Assembly: GCA_937921825.1 (NCBI GenBank) | Contig: CAKZVK010000048.1 | Location: forward strand, 1-58,256 | DNA from: an uncultured Saprospiraceae bacterium | Lineage (GTDB): Bacteria; Bacteroidota; Bacteroidia; Chitinophagales; Saprospiraceae | Length of the DNA: 58,256 nucleotides | Reading direction: 5' to 3' | Part shown: positions 26,561 to 35,756 of the stretch, in pieces | Layout of the letters: every line of letters starts with the position of its first letter | Numbering within the stretch: position 1 is the stretch's first letter | Notes under the pieces: model-generated | The model's input: the letters and a program-made list of their open reading frames with translations, nothing else | The model's database searches: none | What the model was told of the DNA's origin: nothing | Made by a program: the position numbers and the translations under genes

Positions 26561-27550
26561 CTAGGCGATCAGCTCCCAAATTTTGTCCTTGAGCTCTTGT
26601 AGTCCTTCATTGGTTACAGCTGAGAAAAATAAATACTCACTATCCAGCTCTAAGTCTTTGATTATCATTTCTTGTAGCTCGGCATCGATAAGATCAGATT
26701 TACTAATTGCTATGAGTCGTGGTTTGTCCATTAGTTCAGGATTATACTGCTGTAGCTCATTGAGCAGAACTTGATATTCCTTAGAGATGTCTTCCGCATC
26801 CGCAGGTATCACGAACAGCAATAAGGCATTCCGCTCTATATGTCTCAGAAACCTGATTCCTAACCCTTTACCCTCATGCGCTCCTTGTATGATACCAGGT
26901 ATGTCAGCCATCACAAAAGAGCGAGCATCTCTATATTTTACAATACCTAGATTGGGGACCAGGGTTGTGAAGGCATAATTAGCTATTTTGGGTTTGGCTG
27001 CACTTACTACAGAAAGCAAGGTCGATTTACCCGCATTAGGAAAGCCTACTAGACCGACATCTGCCAGTAATTTTAGTTCTAATATCTTCCACTCCAGCTT
27101 CCCCTCCTCTCCTGGCTGCGCATATTGTGGTGCCCTATTGGTTGAGGATTTGAAATTTGTATTCCCTAAGCCGCCTCTACCACCTGAGACGAGAACAACC
27201 TCTTCATCATGCTTACTGATCTCAAAGAGATACTCTCCCGTCTCGACATCTTTAGCGACTGTACCGATGGGTACTTCTAGGATTATATCTTCTCCCTGAG
27301 CGCCTGTCCTCATTCCGCCACTCCCTGCATTTCCAGGACCTGCGATGACATGCTTTCTGTATTTCAAGGGAAGTAAGGTCCATAATTGCTTGTTGCCCTT
27401 AAGGATGATATGACCACCTCGACCGCCATCGCCACCATCTGGTCCGCCTTTAGCAGTGAGCTTATCTCTATAGAAATGCGCTGATCCAGAGCCCCCTGCT
27501 CCAGAACGACAACATATCCTTACATAATCAACAAAATTCTGTTGTGCCAT
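26561..27550 (-). CDS. obg: Obg/CgtA GTPase
   Basis: The 329-residue protein has the glycine-rich Obg fold at residues 1-157 ([39 protein letters not shown]). The GTPase domain follows with G1 [11 protein letters not shown], the TTLVPNLG switch [17 protein letters not shown] (G3) and SKSDL (G4). It acts in late 50S ribosome assembly and the stringent response, peripherally on the ribosome. It lacks the extra C-terminal OCT domain of some homologues. The transglutaminase-like gene follows directly. The enoyl-CoA hydratase is transcribed divergently 52 bp away. Confidence 0.96.
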   Translation of the reverse strand: MAQQNFVDYVRICCRSGAGGSGSAHFYRDKLTAKGGPDGGDGGRGGHIILKGNKQLWTLLPLKYRKHVIAGPGNAGSGGMRTGAQGEDIILEVPIGTVAKDVETGEYLFEISKHDEEVVLVSGGRGGLGNTNFKSSTNRAPQYAQPGEEGKLEWKILELKLLADVGLVGFPNAGKSTLLSVVSAAKPKIANYAFTTLVPNLGIVKYRDARSFVMADIPGIIQGAHEGKGLGIRFLRHIERNALLLFVIPADAEDISKEYQVLLNELQQYNPELMDKPRLIAISKSDLIDAELQEMIIKDLELDSEYLFFSAVTNEGLQELKDKIWELIA

Positions 27551-27602
27551 ATCTGGTTTATAAGATTCAAATTTAGACCTTTAAGGCAAATAAAGACGAA
27601 CC

Positions 27603-28370
27603 ATGGATAAAACGGCACAAGGATATGTAAAAGCCAGCAACAGTGAAGGTGTTTCTACCATTGAATTTCATCATCCTTCGCATAATTCTCTGCCCTCTAA
27701 CCTGCTCAAGGCGCTTGCAGACACTATACTGGCAGAAGCCAAAAAAGAAGAGAATATACTATTGGTGCTCAAAAGTGCAGGTGACAGAACCTTTTGTGCA
27801 GGGGCTAGCTTCGATGAGCTGGTATCGATAGAGGATAAAAAAACAGGTTTGAATTTCTTTATGGGCTTTGCCAATGTGATCAATGCCATCAGAACCTGTG
27901 GAAAATTAGTCATAGGAAGAGTGCAAGGGAAAGCTGTAGGTGGAGGTGTAGGTCTCGCGAGTGCTGTAGACTATTGTATGGCGACAAAGTTTGCCTCTGT
28001 CAAATTGAGTGAGCTGGCGGTAGGCATAGGTCCCTTTGTTATCGGTCCTGCTGTGGAAAGAAAAGTCGGGGTCTCTCATTTCTCAGAGATGGCCATCAAT
28101 GCCAAAGAATGGTACACTGCTGACTGGGCAAAATCAGTAGGACTATACCATGATGTCTTTGACAATGCGGAATACATGGATGATTACCTAGGTCGGTTCG
28201 TGACGACACTAAAAGGGATGAATCCTCAGGCTATGCAGGAACTGAAAAAAGTATTCTGGAAAGGGACTGACGATTGGGATACCCTACTCAAAGAAAGAGC
28301 GGCGATAAGTGGTGAACTGGTGCTCTCCAAGTTTTCTAAAGAGACGATCAAATCCTTTCTAAAGGCCTAG
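27603..28370 (+). CDS. Enoyl-CoA hydratase/isomerase family protein
   Basis: This 255-residue crotonase-fold protein has the oxyanion-hole segments DRTFCAGASFDEL and VQGKAVGGGVGLASAVDY. A catalytic-position Glu lies in LSELAVGIGPFVIGPA. The pattern is closest to methylglutaconyl-CoA or short-chain enoyl-CoA hydratases, but substrate preference cannot be read reliably. It is cytosolic and would act in fatty acid or leucine degradation. Its last bases overlap the stop of the convergent TonB-receptor gene. Confidence 0.85.
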   Translation: MDKTAQGYVKASNSEGVSTIEFHHPSHNSLPSNLLKALADTILAEAKKEENILLVLKSAGDRTFCAGASFDELVSIEDKKTGLNFFMGFANVINAIRTCGKLVIGRVQGKAVGGGVGLASAVDYCMATKFASVKLSELAVGIGPFVIGPAVERKVGVSHFSEMAINAKEWYTADWAKSVGLYHDVFDNAEYMDDYLGRFVTTLKGMNPQAMQELKKVFWKGTDDWDTLLKERAAISGELVLSKFSKETIKSFLKA

Positions 28371-30451
28371 ACTCTGATCTTGATACCGCCGAATACATTG
28401 AACCCTGGAGCAGGTTCATAATAGCGGCTATTGGAGGCATTGATACGGATATTATCAAAATAGGAGGTATTAAATATATTCTTTAGTCCTAAAAATGGTC
28501 TAACATCTACATTCTTCCATAGGTAACTATAGTTCAAATAAAGGTTGCTCAGAAAGTAAGAATCTACTGTAGAAGCGTTTTCATTTTGAAGATACAGCTT
28601 ACCTATATAACTATTCTCAGTACGTACATTCAACCCAAAAGGACTTTTGTACTGGACTGAAAAAGAGGCTTGACTGGCAGGCAATCCCGGTAGTACATTT
28701 CCAGATAAATCATTTCCAGCTATAGAGAATTCATCGAACTTGTAAGAAGCGAAGGTTAGGGACAAAGCTCCGCTCAGCTCTGGTGTCAGTTGATAAGTGC
28801 CTTCGAGTTCAAGGCCTGTTCGTACAGTCGTACCTGCATTTCTAAAAAAAGTACGATCTGGAAAGGTATCCAGTTGGAAAGGTATGAGTTCTCCATCTGT
28901 ATTGACCTTGAAAAGTGCTACTTGGGCATTTATTTTTTCTGACAGTTCAAACTTTACACCTAGTTCTATATTCTTTGATTGCTGGGGTTCTAAGGTCTCA
29001 TTGAATCCATTGATCGACGCTGGATTATTGAGTAGCTCGACTAGAGATGGTGTCTCGAAACCAGTAGCGTAATTAAGATACAAGCCTGTAGAGGCATCTA
29101 TACTATAGCTCACTCCTAGACTATGGCTGAACTTAGCAAAGGTCTTAGTGCCACTATCATCCTGTCCAAAGAACAAATCATCTCTCAGTCCGATATCGTT
29201 GTAATCATACCTCAGGCCTCCATTCAGCTTCAACTGTCCAAGATCAAATCGGCTCAGAATATAAAGCCCTGCAGATTTGAAAGATTCAGCCTGCATCACA
29301 TCTACTGCACCCTTCTCTCCATTCAGGTTACTGTATCTAATTCTATTATCTAATTGATTTGCTAGATCATAGCCATAGGTAAAAGTAGCGTTATAGTTCT
29401 GCTTGTAAGTATTGATGGTGTAGGTCGCTCCCTGACCAAAATAATTACGATTGAGGTCTACGATTCCACCAGTCTGAAACGGCAACTTCCCATCAAACTT
29501 TCTCGATACATAAAACCCATACAGATTTAAAGTTCTATTGGGCGCTGCTTTTAATTCATAATTTACGGAGGTCTTCAGGTTATTAATAGACTCTCCTGTT
29601 TGGAATTCTACATTTCTTGTCCTGGCTGCTGATCTGGCAACATCTACTTCTTCCAGTGTCAGGGCACCGGGATCTTCTGCCTTAGGACTAGACAAAAAAT
29701 CAACCATGAGATTGATTTTGGAAAATTTAGAAAAAGTATGGTCTGTTCTAATTTTCAAATTTCTATTTACAAAAGCAGAATGTCCTCTATAACCATCAGA
29801 GGCCAGTTGATTCGCATGGAAAACATATGAGGTTTTTCCTTGCTTATGTCCATAGGTCAGTTGTAGCTGACTCGTATTGTATGAGCCATAGGAAATTCGT
29901 GTTTCTAGCAGAGGTCCTTTGAGTAGATTATGGTTGTATTCTGAAAGTGTATTTAAAGAAATGACCCCACCAGAGGCATTCCCATAGAGCACAGAACTAG
30001 GCCCTTTTATAACTTCCACATTACGCAAGAGTCCAAGCGGTACGGCATCTAGCTGTGTCTGTCCGTCAGGAGTGGACTCTGGTATACCATCTATGATAAA
30101 CTTAATACCACGGACACCGAAATTAGATCTAGACCCAAAGCCTCTAATAGAAACTCTCAGGTCTTGTGCAGCATTCGTATTATTCAGACTGAATACACCA
30201 GGAATATGGTTTAGGCTTTCTTCTAGAGAATATTGATGGAGGAACTCCTTTTTATCAGTAAGGTCCTTATCACTAAGTGATTGGGTTGTTTCTGTCCAGT
30301 TATTAGTAATTCTTGTAGAGGTGATTAGTATAGAATCCACATTTACCCAGAGACCAGAGGTATCTAGCTGAGCATGAGACATAGTAGATGACCAGAGCAG
30401 AAGCACTGTCAAAAGGCAACACCAAGATGTAAGAACCCTTAATCTACTCAC
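28367..30451 (-). CDS. TonB-dependent outer-membrane receptor
   Basis: The 694-residue protein has an export signal (VLLLWSSTMSHAQ). A plug domain follows (LEESLNHIPGVFSLN, SIRGFGSRSNFGVRGIKF, IDGIPESTPDGQTQLD, VEVIKGPSSVLYGNASGG), then a 22-strand-type barrel ending GINVFGG-like in FNVFGGIKIRV. No carboxypeptidase-like N-terminal domain is present, unlike the receptor at 52620. The architecture resembles siderophore or metal-chelate receptors, but the ligand is not determined. It stands alone on the minus strand. Confidence 0.92.
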   Translation of the reverse strand: MSRLRVLTSWCCLLTVLLLWSSTMSHAQLDTSGLWVNVDSILITSTRITNNWTETTQSLSDKDLTDKKEFLHQYSLEESLNHIPGVFSLNNTNAAQDLRVSIRGFGSRSNFGVRGIKFIIDGIPESTPDGQTQLDAVPLGLLRNVEVIKGPSSVLYGNASGGVISLNTLSEYNHNLLKGPLLETRISYGSYNTSQLQLTYGHKQGKTSYVFHANQLASDGYRGHSAFVNRNLKIRTDHTFSKFSKINLMVDFLSSPKAEDPGALTLEEVDVARSAARTRNVEFQTGESINNLKTSVNYELKAAPNRTLNLYGFYVSRKFDGKLPFQTGGIVDLNRNYFGQGATYTINTYKQNYNATFTYGYDLANQLDNRIRYSNLNGEKGAVDVMQAESFKSAGLYILSRFDLGQLKLNGGLRYDYNDIGLRDDLFFGQDDSGTKTFAKFSHSLGVSYSIDASTGLYLNYATGFETPSLVELLNNPASINGFNETLEPQQSKNIELGVKFELSEKINAQVALFKVNTDGELIPFQLDTFPDRTFFRNAGTTVRTGLELEGTYQLTPELSGALSLTFASYKFDEFSIAGNDLSGNVLPGLPASQASFSVQYKSPFGLNVRTENSYIGKLYLQNENASTVDSYFLSNLYLNYSYLWKNVDVRPFLGLKNIFNTSYFDNIRINASNSRYYEPAPGFNVFGGIKIRV

Positions 30452-30632
30452 TTAAAGATATTGAATGAAAGTAATGGATAATTATAAGAATCAAAGAGTA
30501 TACCCTAATTTGAAATTATAGGAGATTCCATTGATATTCTACAAAATAGGCCCATTTGCTTACTGTTAAAGGTTATATAGTAAAAACAAACATATAACGT
30601 AACAAAGGATCAAATACGTCCATTAGGGGCAT

Positions 30633-30669
30633 AAAAAAAAGCCTGGAGCACAAGTACTCCAAGCTTTTT
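30633..30669 (-). terminator. Rho-independent terminator of the SprB-repeat gene
   Basis: On the minus strand AAAAAGC-T-TGGAG pairs with CTCCA-G-GCTTTTT (mismatch in the middle) around a short loop, followed by a run of T residues. It begins about 40 bp after the stop codon at 30708. Confidence 0.8.
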
Positions 30670-30707
30670 ACTAATTAGAACCAAGTTCTAAATTCTACTA
30701 CTACATC

Positions 30708-33700
30708 TTATAACTCACAACCATTGGCATCAGTTACAGTGAATATATAAGTTTCACCTCCCTGTGCTCCCGTGAAGACTACAGAGCCTCCATCAGTTGT
30801 TATTGTCAATTCTGTTTCATTCAATGTTCCTCCTGTAGGCGATGTCCATGTCACTACATATGGTGCTACTCCACCCTCTGCTGCTACTTCGATCTCTCCT
30901 TCATTCAGCTGACATAAATCCTCTACTACACATGTTCCTGCATTCATAGGCTCAGGCTCCAGTACTTCGTACGTACATTCTGACTCACAACCATTAGCAT
31001 CGATTGTAGTTACAGTATGTATTCCTGCCGCTACTACGAAGCTTGGACTTGTCTGTGTCGTTGCGCCACCATCTATGCTATAAATATATGGTGCTGTACC
31101 TCCTGTTGCTACTACTGTTAATGTTCCTGTCTCACCTGCACATAGGATATGAGTTCCTCCTACTCCTACTACTGGACTATCCAAAGTACATTCTACTGCA
31201 TCCGGCTCTCCTAAGGTCCATGTCTCTGTATCTGTACAGTCATTCGCATCTGTAACGACTACTGTATAAGTACCAGCACTCAGACCTGTCTGACTTGCTG
31301 CCGTAGCTACTATACCACTTCCATCTGTCGTCGTCCATAGGTAATCGTAGTCTCCTTCTGAAGATCCTTGTCCACCCGTCGCTATGATATCTATGGCTCC
31401 TGTAGGCGCACCACTCGCAGAGTTACATAACAGTTCTGTTACTGTTCCAGTTACAACTACTGCATCTGGTTCTGTCAGTGTATAAGAATCAGCTTGTGTA
31501 CATCCATTAGCATCTGTCACTACTAGATCATAAGTTCCTGCACTTAAGCCTGATTGATCTTCATCTGTTGCCACTACGCCACTTCCGTCAGCTGTCGTCC
31601 ATGCATATGTATAGCCTGGTGTTCCTCCACTTACAGTGATTGAAATAGCACCATTAGGAGACCCACTTGCATCATTACATTCTAGGTCAGTAGAGTTTGC
31701 TAGAATAGAGATGATAATTGGCTCTGTAAGTGTCCACGATCCTTCAGCTGTACAGCCATTAGCATCTGTCACTGTTACATTATAGGTTCCTGCACCTAGA
31801 TCTGTCTGGTCTCCACCTGTTGGATTCAATCCAAATCCATCAGCTGTCGTCCATGCATATGTATAGTCGCCATCTACAGTTCCTTGTCCACCACTTGGTA
31901 TTACATCTATCTGACCTGTCGGAGGTCCATTAGAAACGTTACAATCTAAGTCTGTCGTCAATGCCGTAACATCTACTGCTGTAGGCTCTGTCAGTGTCCA
32001 AGTGTTCTCACCTGTACAACCATTAACATCTGTTACCACTACCGTATAAGTACCTGCACTTAGATTACTCTGATCTGCTGCTGTTGCATCCAAGCCAGTG
32101 CCATCAGGTGTCGTCCATGCATATGTATAATCTGCTTGTGTAGTTCCCTGACCACCACTCGGTGTTATTGTGATGCCTCCTGTAGGAGCTCCACTACCTG
32201 AGTTACAATCTAGGTCCGTCTGAACACCAGATACTGCTACTGCATCTGGCTCTACTAGAGTATAGGTCGCACCTACTGTACAACCGTTACTATCAGTAAC
32301 TGTCACATCATAAGTACCTGCTCCTAAGTTCGCCTGATCTTCAGTGCTAGCTACGGTGTTAGGTCCTGACCAGTTATAAGTATATGGTGCTGTACCGCCA
32401 TCTGCTGTAATATCTAGTCCACCATCTAGTGCACCACTCGCTACATTACAATCTGGCTGATCTTCTATAACAGTAACTGTTACTGCATCTGGCTCTGTAA
32501 GTGTATATGTCGCTGTAACTGTACAACCATTATCATCTGTAATCGTTAAGTTATACGTACCTCCTCCAAGATTAGCTTGGTCTTCTGCACTCGCATCAGT
32601 ATCTGGTCCTGTCCATGCATAAGTATATGGTGCTGTACCGCCACTTGCTGTGACATTGATACTACCATCAGGTAATCCACTACCTACATTACATCCAGGC
32701 TCTTCTATTACTTCCGCTACAGCTACTGGTGTAGGTTCTGTAAGCATATAACTCGCTGTGACTGTACAGCCATTGCTATCTGTTATAGTTACATCATAGG
32801 TTCCTGTTCCTAGATCTGTTTGATCTTCTGCAGCCGCTACTGTATTAGGTCCTGACCAGTTATATGTATAACTGCCTGTTCCTCCTGTCGCTGTGATATC
32901 AATACCACCATCTAAAACGCCACTCGCTGCATTACAATCTGGTTGGTCTAGTATTTCTGTTACTGCTACTGGGGTAGGTTCTGTCAAGCTATAGCTATCG
33001 ACTACCGTACAACCATTGACATCGGTTACCGTCACACTATAAGTACCTTCTCCAAGATTTACCTGATCTTCAGTGGTTGCTACTGTATTCGGTCCTGACC
33101 AGTTATATGTATATGGTGCAGTACCTCCAGTCGCTGTGATATCGATGCCACCATCTAAGTCACCACTGCCGGCATTACAATCTGGCTGGTCTAATACCTC
33201 TGCGACTTCTACTGGTGTAGGCTCGGTAAGGTCATAACTCGCTGTCACTGTACAGCCATTTGCATCTGTAACTGTTACATCATAAGTACCTGCACTCAGG
33301 CCTGTCTGATCTGCATCAGTGGTGACTAAACCACTACCATCTGCAGTCATCCAGTTATAAGTATAATCGCCTTCGTTAGATCCTTGACCTCCACTAGCAG
33401 TGATATTAATTGCTCCTGTAGGGTCACCACTCGCTGAGTTACATTCTAGATCTGTGATCGCTCCTACTACTTCTACAGCATCGGGCTGCGTAAGTGTATA
33501 TGTATCTGTTTGTGTACATCCATTAGCATCTGTTACTACAAGATCATATGTTCCAGCACTCAAGCCAGTCTGATCTTCGTCAGTGGCTACTAAGCCACTG
33601 CCACCTGTAGTCATCCATGCATAAGTATATGCACCTGTTCCACCAGTCACGCTGATCTCTATAGCTCCATTAGCCTGACCACTACCTGCATTACAATCTA

Positions 33701-34625
33701 GGTCAGTTGTAGACGCTAAGATTGAAATGATCGGTGGCTCTACTAGGGTAAAGGTCTCTGTAGCTGTACAGTTGTTACTATCCGTAACGACCACAACATA
33801 AGTACCTGCACTCAAACCTGACTGATCTGCCCCTGTAGGGTTCAGACCACTTCCATCTGATGTCGTCCATGCGTAAGTATAATCTGATTCTGAGTTTCCT
33901 TGACCTCCACTAGGTGTAATATTTATGATACCATTTGCTGGACCATTAGAAGCATTACAAGTAAGGTCAGTAGTCGTTCCTACTACATCCACTGGTGTAG
34001 GCTCTGTCAGAGTCCAACTATCTGAGCCAGTACAGCCATTGGCGTCTGTAACGACGACTGTATAGGTACCTGCACTTAAGTTCGTTTGATCGGCCGCATT
34101 AGTTGATAAACCGGAGCCATCAGCCGTAGACCAACTATAAGAATAGTCAGCCTCGGATGTTCCTGCACCTCCACTAGGTGTAATATCTATACCACCCGTA
34201 GGTGCTCCACTGCCAGAGTTACAATCTAAGTCTGTAGGCGCACCAGCTACATCCACTGGAGTAGGTTCGGTTAAGGTTGCAGAACATTCTGCAGAACAAT
34301 TATTTGCATCGGTTACTGTAACAGAATAAGTCCCTGTTCCTAAATTGGAAAGGTCTTCTGTCACATTGGACATGTCTGTTCCGTCCATCTGCCAGGCAAA
34401 TGTAAAAGGCCCTGAGCCTCCTAAAACTGTAACATCTACACCACCATCTAAGGCACCACTGGAGACATTACAGGTTGGTTCTATTGGTGCACAAGTAACA
34501 TTCAGTGGATCTTGAGATGTGGATCCCTCCACTGTAACTGTCAGCGGATTTGTACATGAAATCTGTGCTTGTAAAAAGATTGTAGTAGTACACAACAGTA
34601 CCACCACTAGTAGTAGATTTTTCAT
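30708..34625 (-). CDS. Large SprB-repeat surface protein without visible T9SS sorting domain
   Basis: This 1305-residue protein has an export signal (LLLVVVLLCTTTIFLQAQ) and then 15 tandem SprB-type repeats of about 76-88 residues. Each has a Cys near the start (TDLDCN or DQPDCN), a core GG-x-Y-TY-W, and AGTYxVxVTDANGCT. The last two repeats are diverged. SprB is the mobile gliding adhesin of Flavobacterium, and SprB repeats occur in T9SS cargo. Here the protein ends at FTVTDANGCEL, inside the last repeat, with no sorting domain or membrane anchor visible. Transcription ends at the hairpin 30633-30669. Cell-surface attachment or matrix is likely, export route unclear. Confidence 0.85.
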   Translation of the reverse strand: MKNLLLVVVLLCTTTIFLQAQISCTNPLTVTVEGSTSQDPLNVTCAPIEPTCNVSSGALDGGVDVTVLGGSGPFTFAWQMDGTDMSNVTEDLSNLGTGTYSVTVTDANNCSAECSATLTEPTPVDVAGAPTDLDCNSGSGAPTGGIDITPSGGAGTSEADYSYSWSTADGSGLSTNAADQTNLSAGTYTVVVTDANGCTGSDSWTLTEPTPVDVVGTTTDLTCNASNGPANGIINITPSGGQGNSESDYTYAWTTSDGSGLNPTGADQSGLSAGTYVVVVTDSNNCTATETFTLVEPPIISILASTTDLDCNAGSGQANGAIEISVTGGTGAYTYAWMTTGGSGLVATDEDQTGLSAGTYDLVVTDANGCTQTDTYTLTQPDAVEVVGAITDLECNSASGDPTGAINITASGGQGSNEGDYTYNWMTADGSGLVTTDADQTGLSAGTYDVTVTDANGCTVTASYDLTEPTPVEVAEVLDQPDCNAGSGDLDGGIDITATGGTAPYTYNWSGPNTVATTEDQVNLGEGTYSVTVTDVNGCTVVDSYSLTEPTPVAVTEILDQPDCNAASGVLDGGIDITATGGTGSYTYNWSGPNTVAAAEDQTDLGTGTYDVTITDSNGCTVTASYMLTEPTPVAVAEVIEEPGCNVGSGLPDGSINVTASGGTAPYTYAWTGPDTDASAEDQANLGGGTYNLTITDDNGCTVTATYTLTEPDAVTVTVIEDQPDCNVASGALDGGLDITADGGTAPYTYNWSGPNTVASTEDQANLGAGTYDVTVTDSNGCTVGATYTLVEPDAVAVSGVQTDLDCNSGSGAPTGGITITPSGGQGTTQADYTYAWTTPDGTGLDATAADQSNLSAGTYTVVVTDVNGCTGENTWTLTEPTAVDVTALTTDLDCNVSNGPPTGQIDVIPSGGQGTVDGDYTYAWTTADGFGLNPTGGDQTDLGAGTYNVTVTDANGCTAEGSWTLTEPIIISILANSTDLECNDASGSPNGAISITVSGGTPGYTYAWTTADGSGVVATDEDQSGLSAGTYDLVVTDANGCTQADSYTLTEPDAVVVTGTVTELLCNSASGAPTGAIDIIATGGQGSSEGDYDYLWTTTDGSGIVATAASQTGLSAGTYTVVVTDANDCTDTETWTLGEPDAVECTLDSPVVGVGGTHILCAGETGTLTVVATGGTAPYIYSIDGGATTQTSPSFVVAAGIHTVTTIDANGCESECTYEVLEPEPMNAGTCVVEDLCQLNEGEIEVAAEGGVAPYVVTWTSPTGGTLNETELTITTDGGSVVFTGAQGGETYIFTVTDANGCEL
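30711..34484 (-). repeat. Fifteen tandem SprB-type coding repeats with block duplication
   Basis: Repeats 2-5 correspond one-to-one with repeats 10-13 by shared details such as the EP(P/I)IISILA linker and TDEDQxGLSAGTYDLVVTDANG, indicating duplication of a four-repeat block. Repeats 6-9 are a distinct shorter type with a GPNTVA loop and E-x-x-x-x-P-D-C start. Repeats 1, 14 and 15 are the most diverged. Confidence 0.8.
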
Positions 34626-34796
34626 CGTATTAACGTGTAAAATTAGGTATGAATTGTAAAAAGGAAGGGTGGGTTGTACAAGATGGACAATAGAAAATTG
34701 CTCAGCCCCTACTCGAAATAGAAAAAAATTAAATTAGTTTTTATATGTCAGATACCTTCATCATGTTTAATCAAGCGAATAATTTACCTTAGCAAA

Positions 34797-35699
34797 ATGC
34801 TTAAAGTTGCCTTTTCTAAAGTGTATAAATATGAGCTGCCAGAGGGTCATCGTTTTCCTATGATGAAGTATGATTTGCTTCCCGAGCAGTTATTATATGA
34901 GGGCACTCTAGAAGAGGATAATTTCTTCCAACCAGCCCAACTTTCTAGGGAGCAAATACTCCTGACCCATACAAAGGAGTATCTGGATAAGCTAGAAAAC
35001 CTTACGCTTTCTAGGAAGGAAGAAAGAAATATTGGTTTTCCTATAAGAAAAGACTTAATAGAAAGAGGCAAGTATATTTCGCATGGGACTTATGAATGTG
35101 CAAAATATGCTCTGACCCATGGGGTCTCTATGAATATAGCTGGCGGGACCCACCATGCCTATGCAGACCATGGAGAAGGATTTTGTGTCTTCAATGATAT
35201 GGCCATAGCTTCTAAGCTTATACTCAAAGAGAATCTAGTGGAGCGAATTCTTTTTGTAGACTTAGATGTCCACCAAGGAAATGGCAATGCCCATATTTTC
35301 CAAGATGACCCAAGAGTATATACCTTCAGTATGCATGGCGCTAAAAACTATCCTCTTAGAAAAGAGATATCTGATCTAGATATAGGCGTCCCAGATAAGA
35401 TAGAAGATGCTCCATATCTGAGGTTACTGAACGAAAACTTACCTAGACTCATAGACCTGCAGAAGCCAAATATCATTTTCTATCAATCAGGTGTAGATAT
35501 CCTCAAGACTGACAAGCTTGGAAGATTAGGGCTTAGTATAGAAGGCTGCAAGGAGAGGGATCGCATAGTCTTCGAATTGGCTAAGCTTCATGCCATACCT
35601 ATTGTAGTATCTATGGGTGGGGGCTACTCCGAGAAGATTACAGATATTATAGATGCACATGCTAATACCTATCGGCTAGCACAAGACATATATTTTTAG
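34797..35699 (+). CDS. Histone-deacetylase-family deacetylase (AcuC/HDAC-like)
   Basis: This 300-residue cytosolic enzyme has the HDAC core: active-site pair His119-His120 in GGTHHAYADHGEGFCVFND, zinc ligands Asp157 and His159 in LFVDLDVHQGNGN, the third ligand Asp234 in YQSGVDIL, and the GGGYS loop near the C-terminus. Bacterial members remove acetyl groups from lysines (for example on acetyl-CoA synthetase) or cleave acetylated polyamines; the sequence does not decide. It has its own upstream region and is followed 57 bp later by priA in the same direction. Confidence 0.92.
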   Translation: MLKVAFSKVYKYELPEGHRFPMMKYDLLPEQLLYEGTLEEDNFFQPAQLSREQILLTHTKEYLDKLENLTLSRKEERNIGFPIRKDLIERGKYISHGTYECAKYALTHGVSMNIAGGTHHAYADHGEGFCVFNDMAIASKLILKENLVERILFVDLDVHQGNGNAHIFQDDPRVYTFSMHGAKNYPLRKEISDLDIGVPDKIEDAPYLRLLNENLPRLIDLQKPNIIFYQSGVDILKTDKLGRLGLSIEGCKERDRIVFELAKLHAIPIVVSMGGGYSEKITDIIDAHANTYRLAQDIYF

Positions 35700-35756
35700 T
35701 ACCATGCAGTTCCTTAGCATTCAACTTATTAACTAGCACATTTTTTTAGGCATCAA

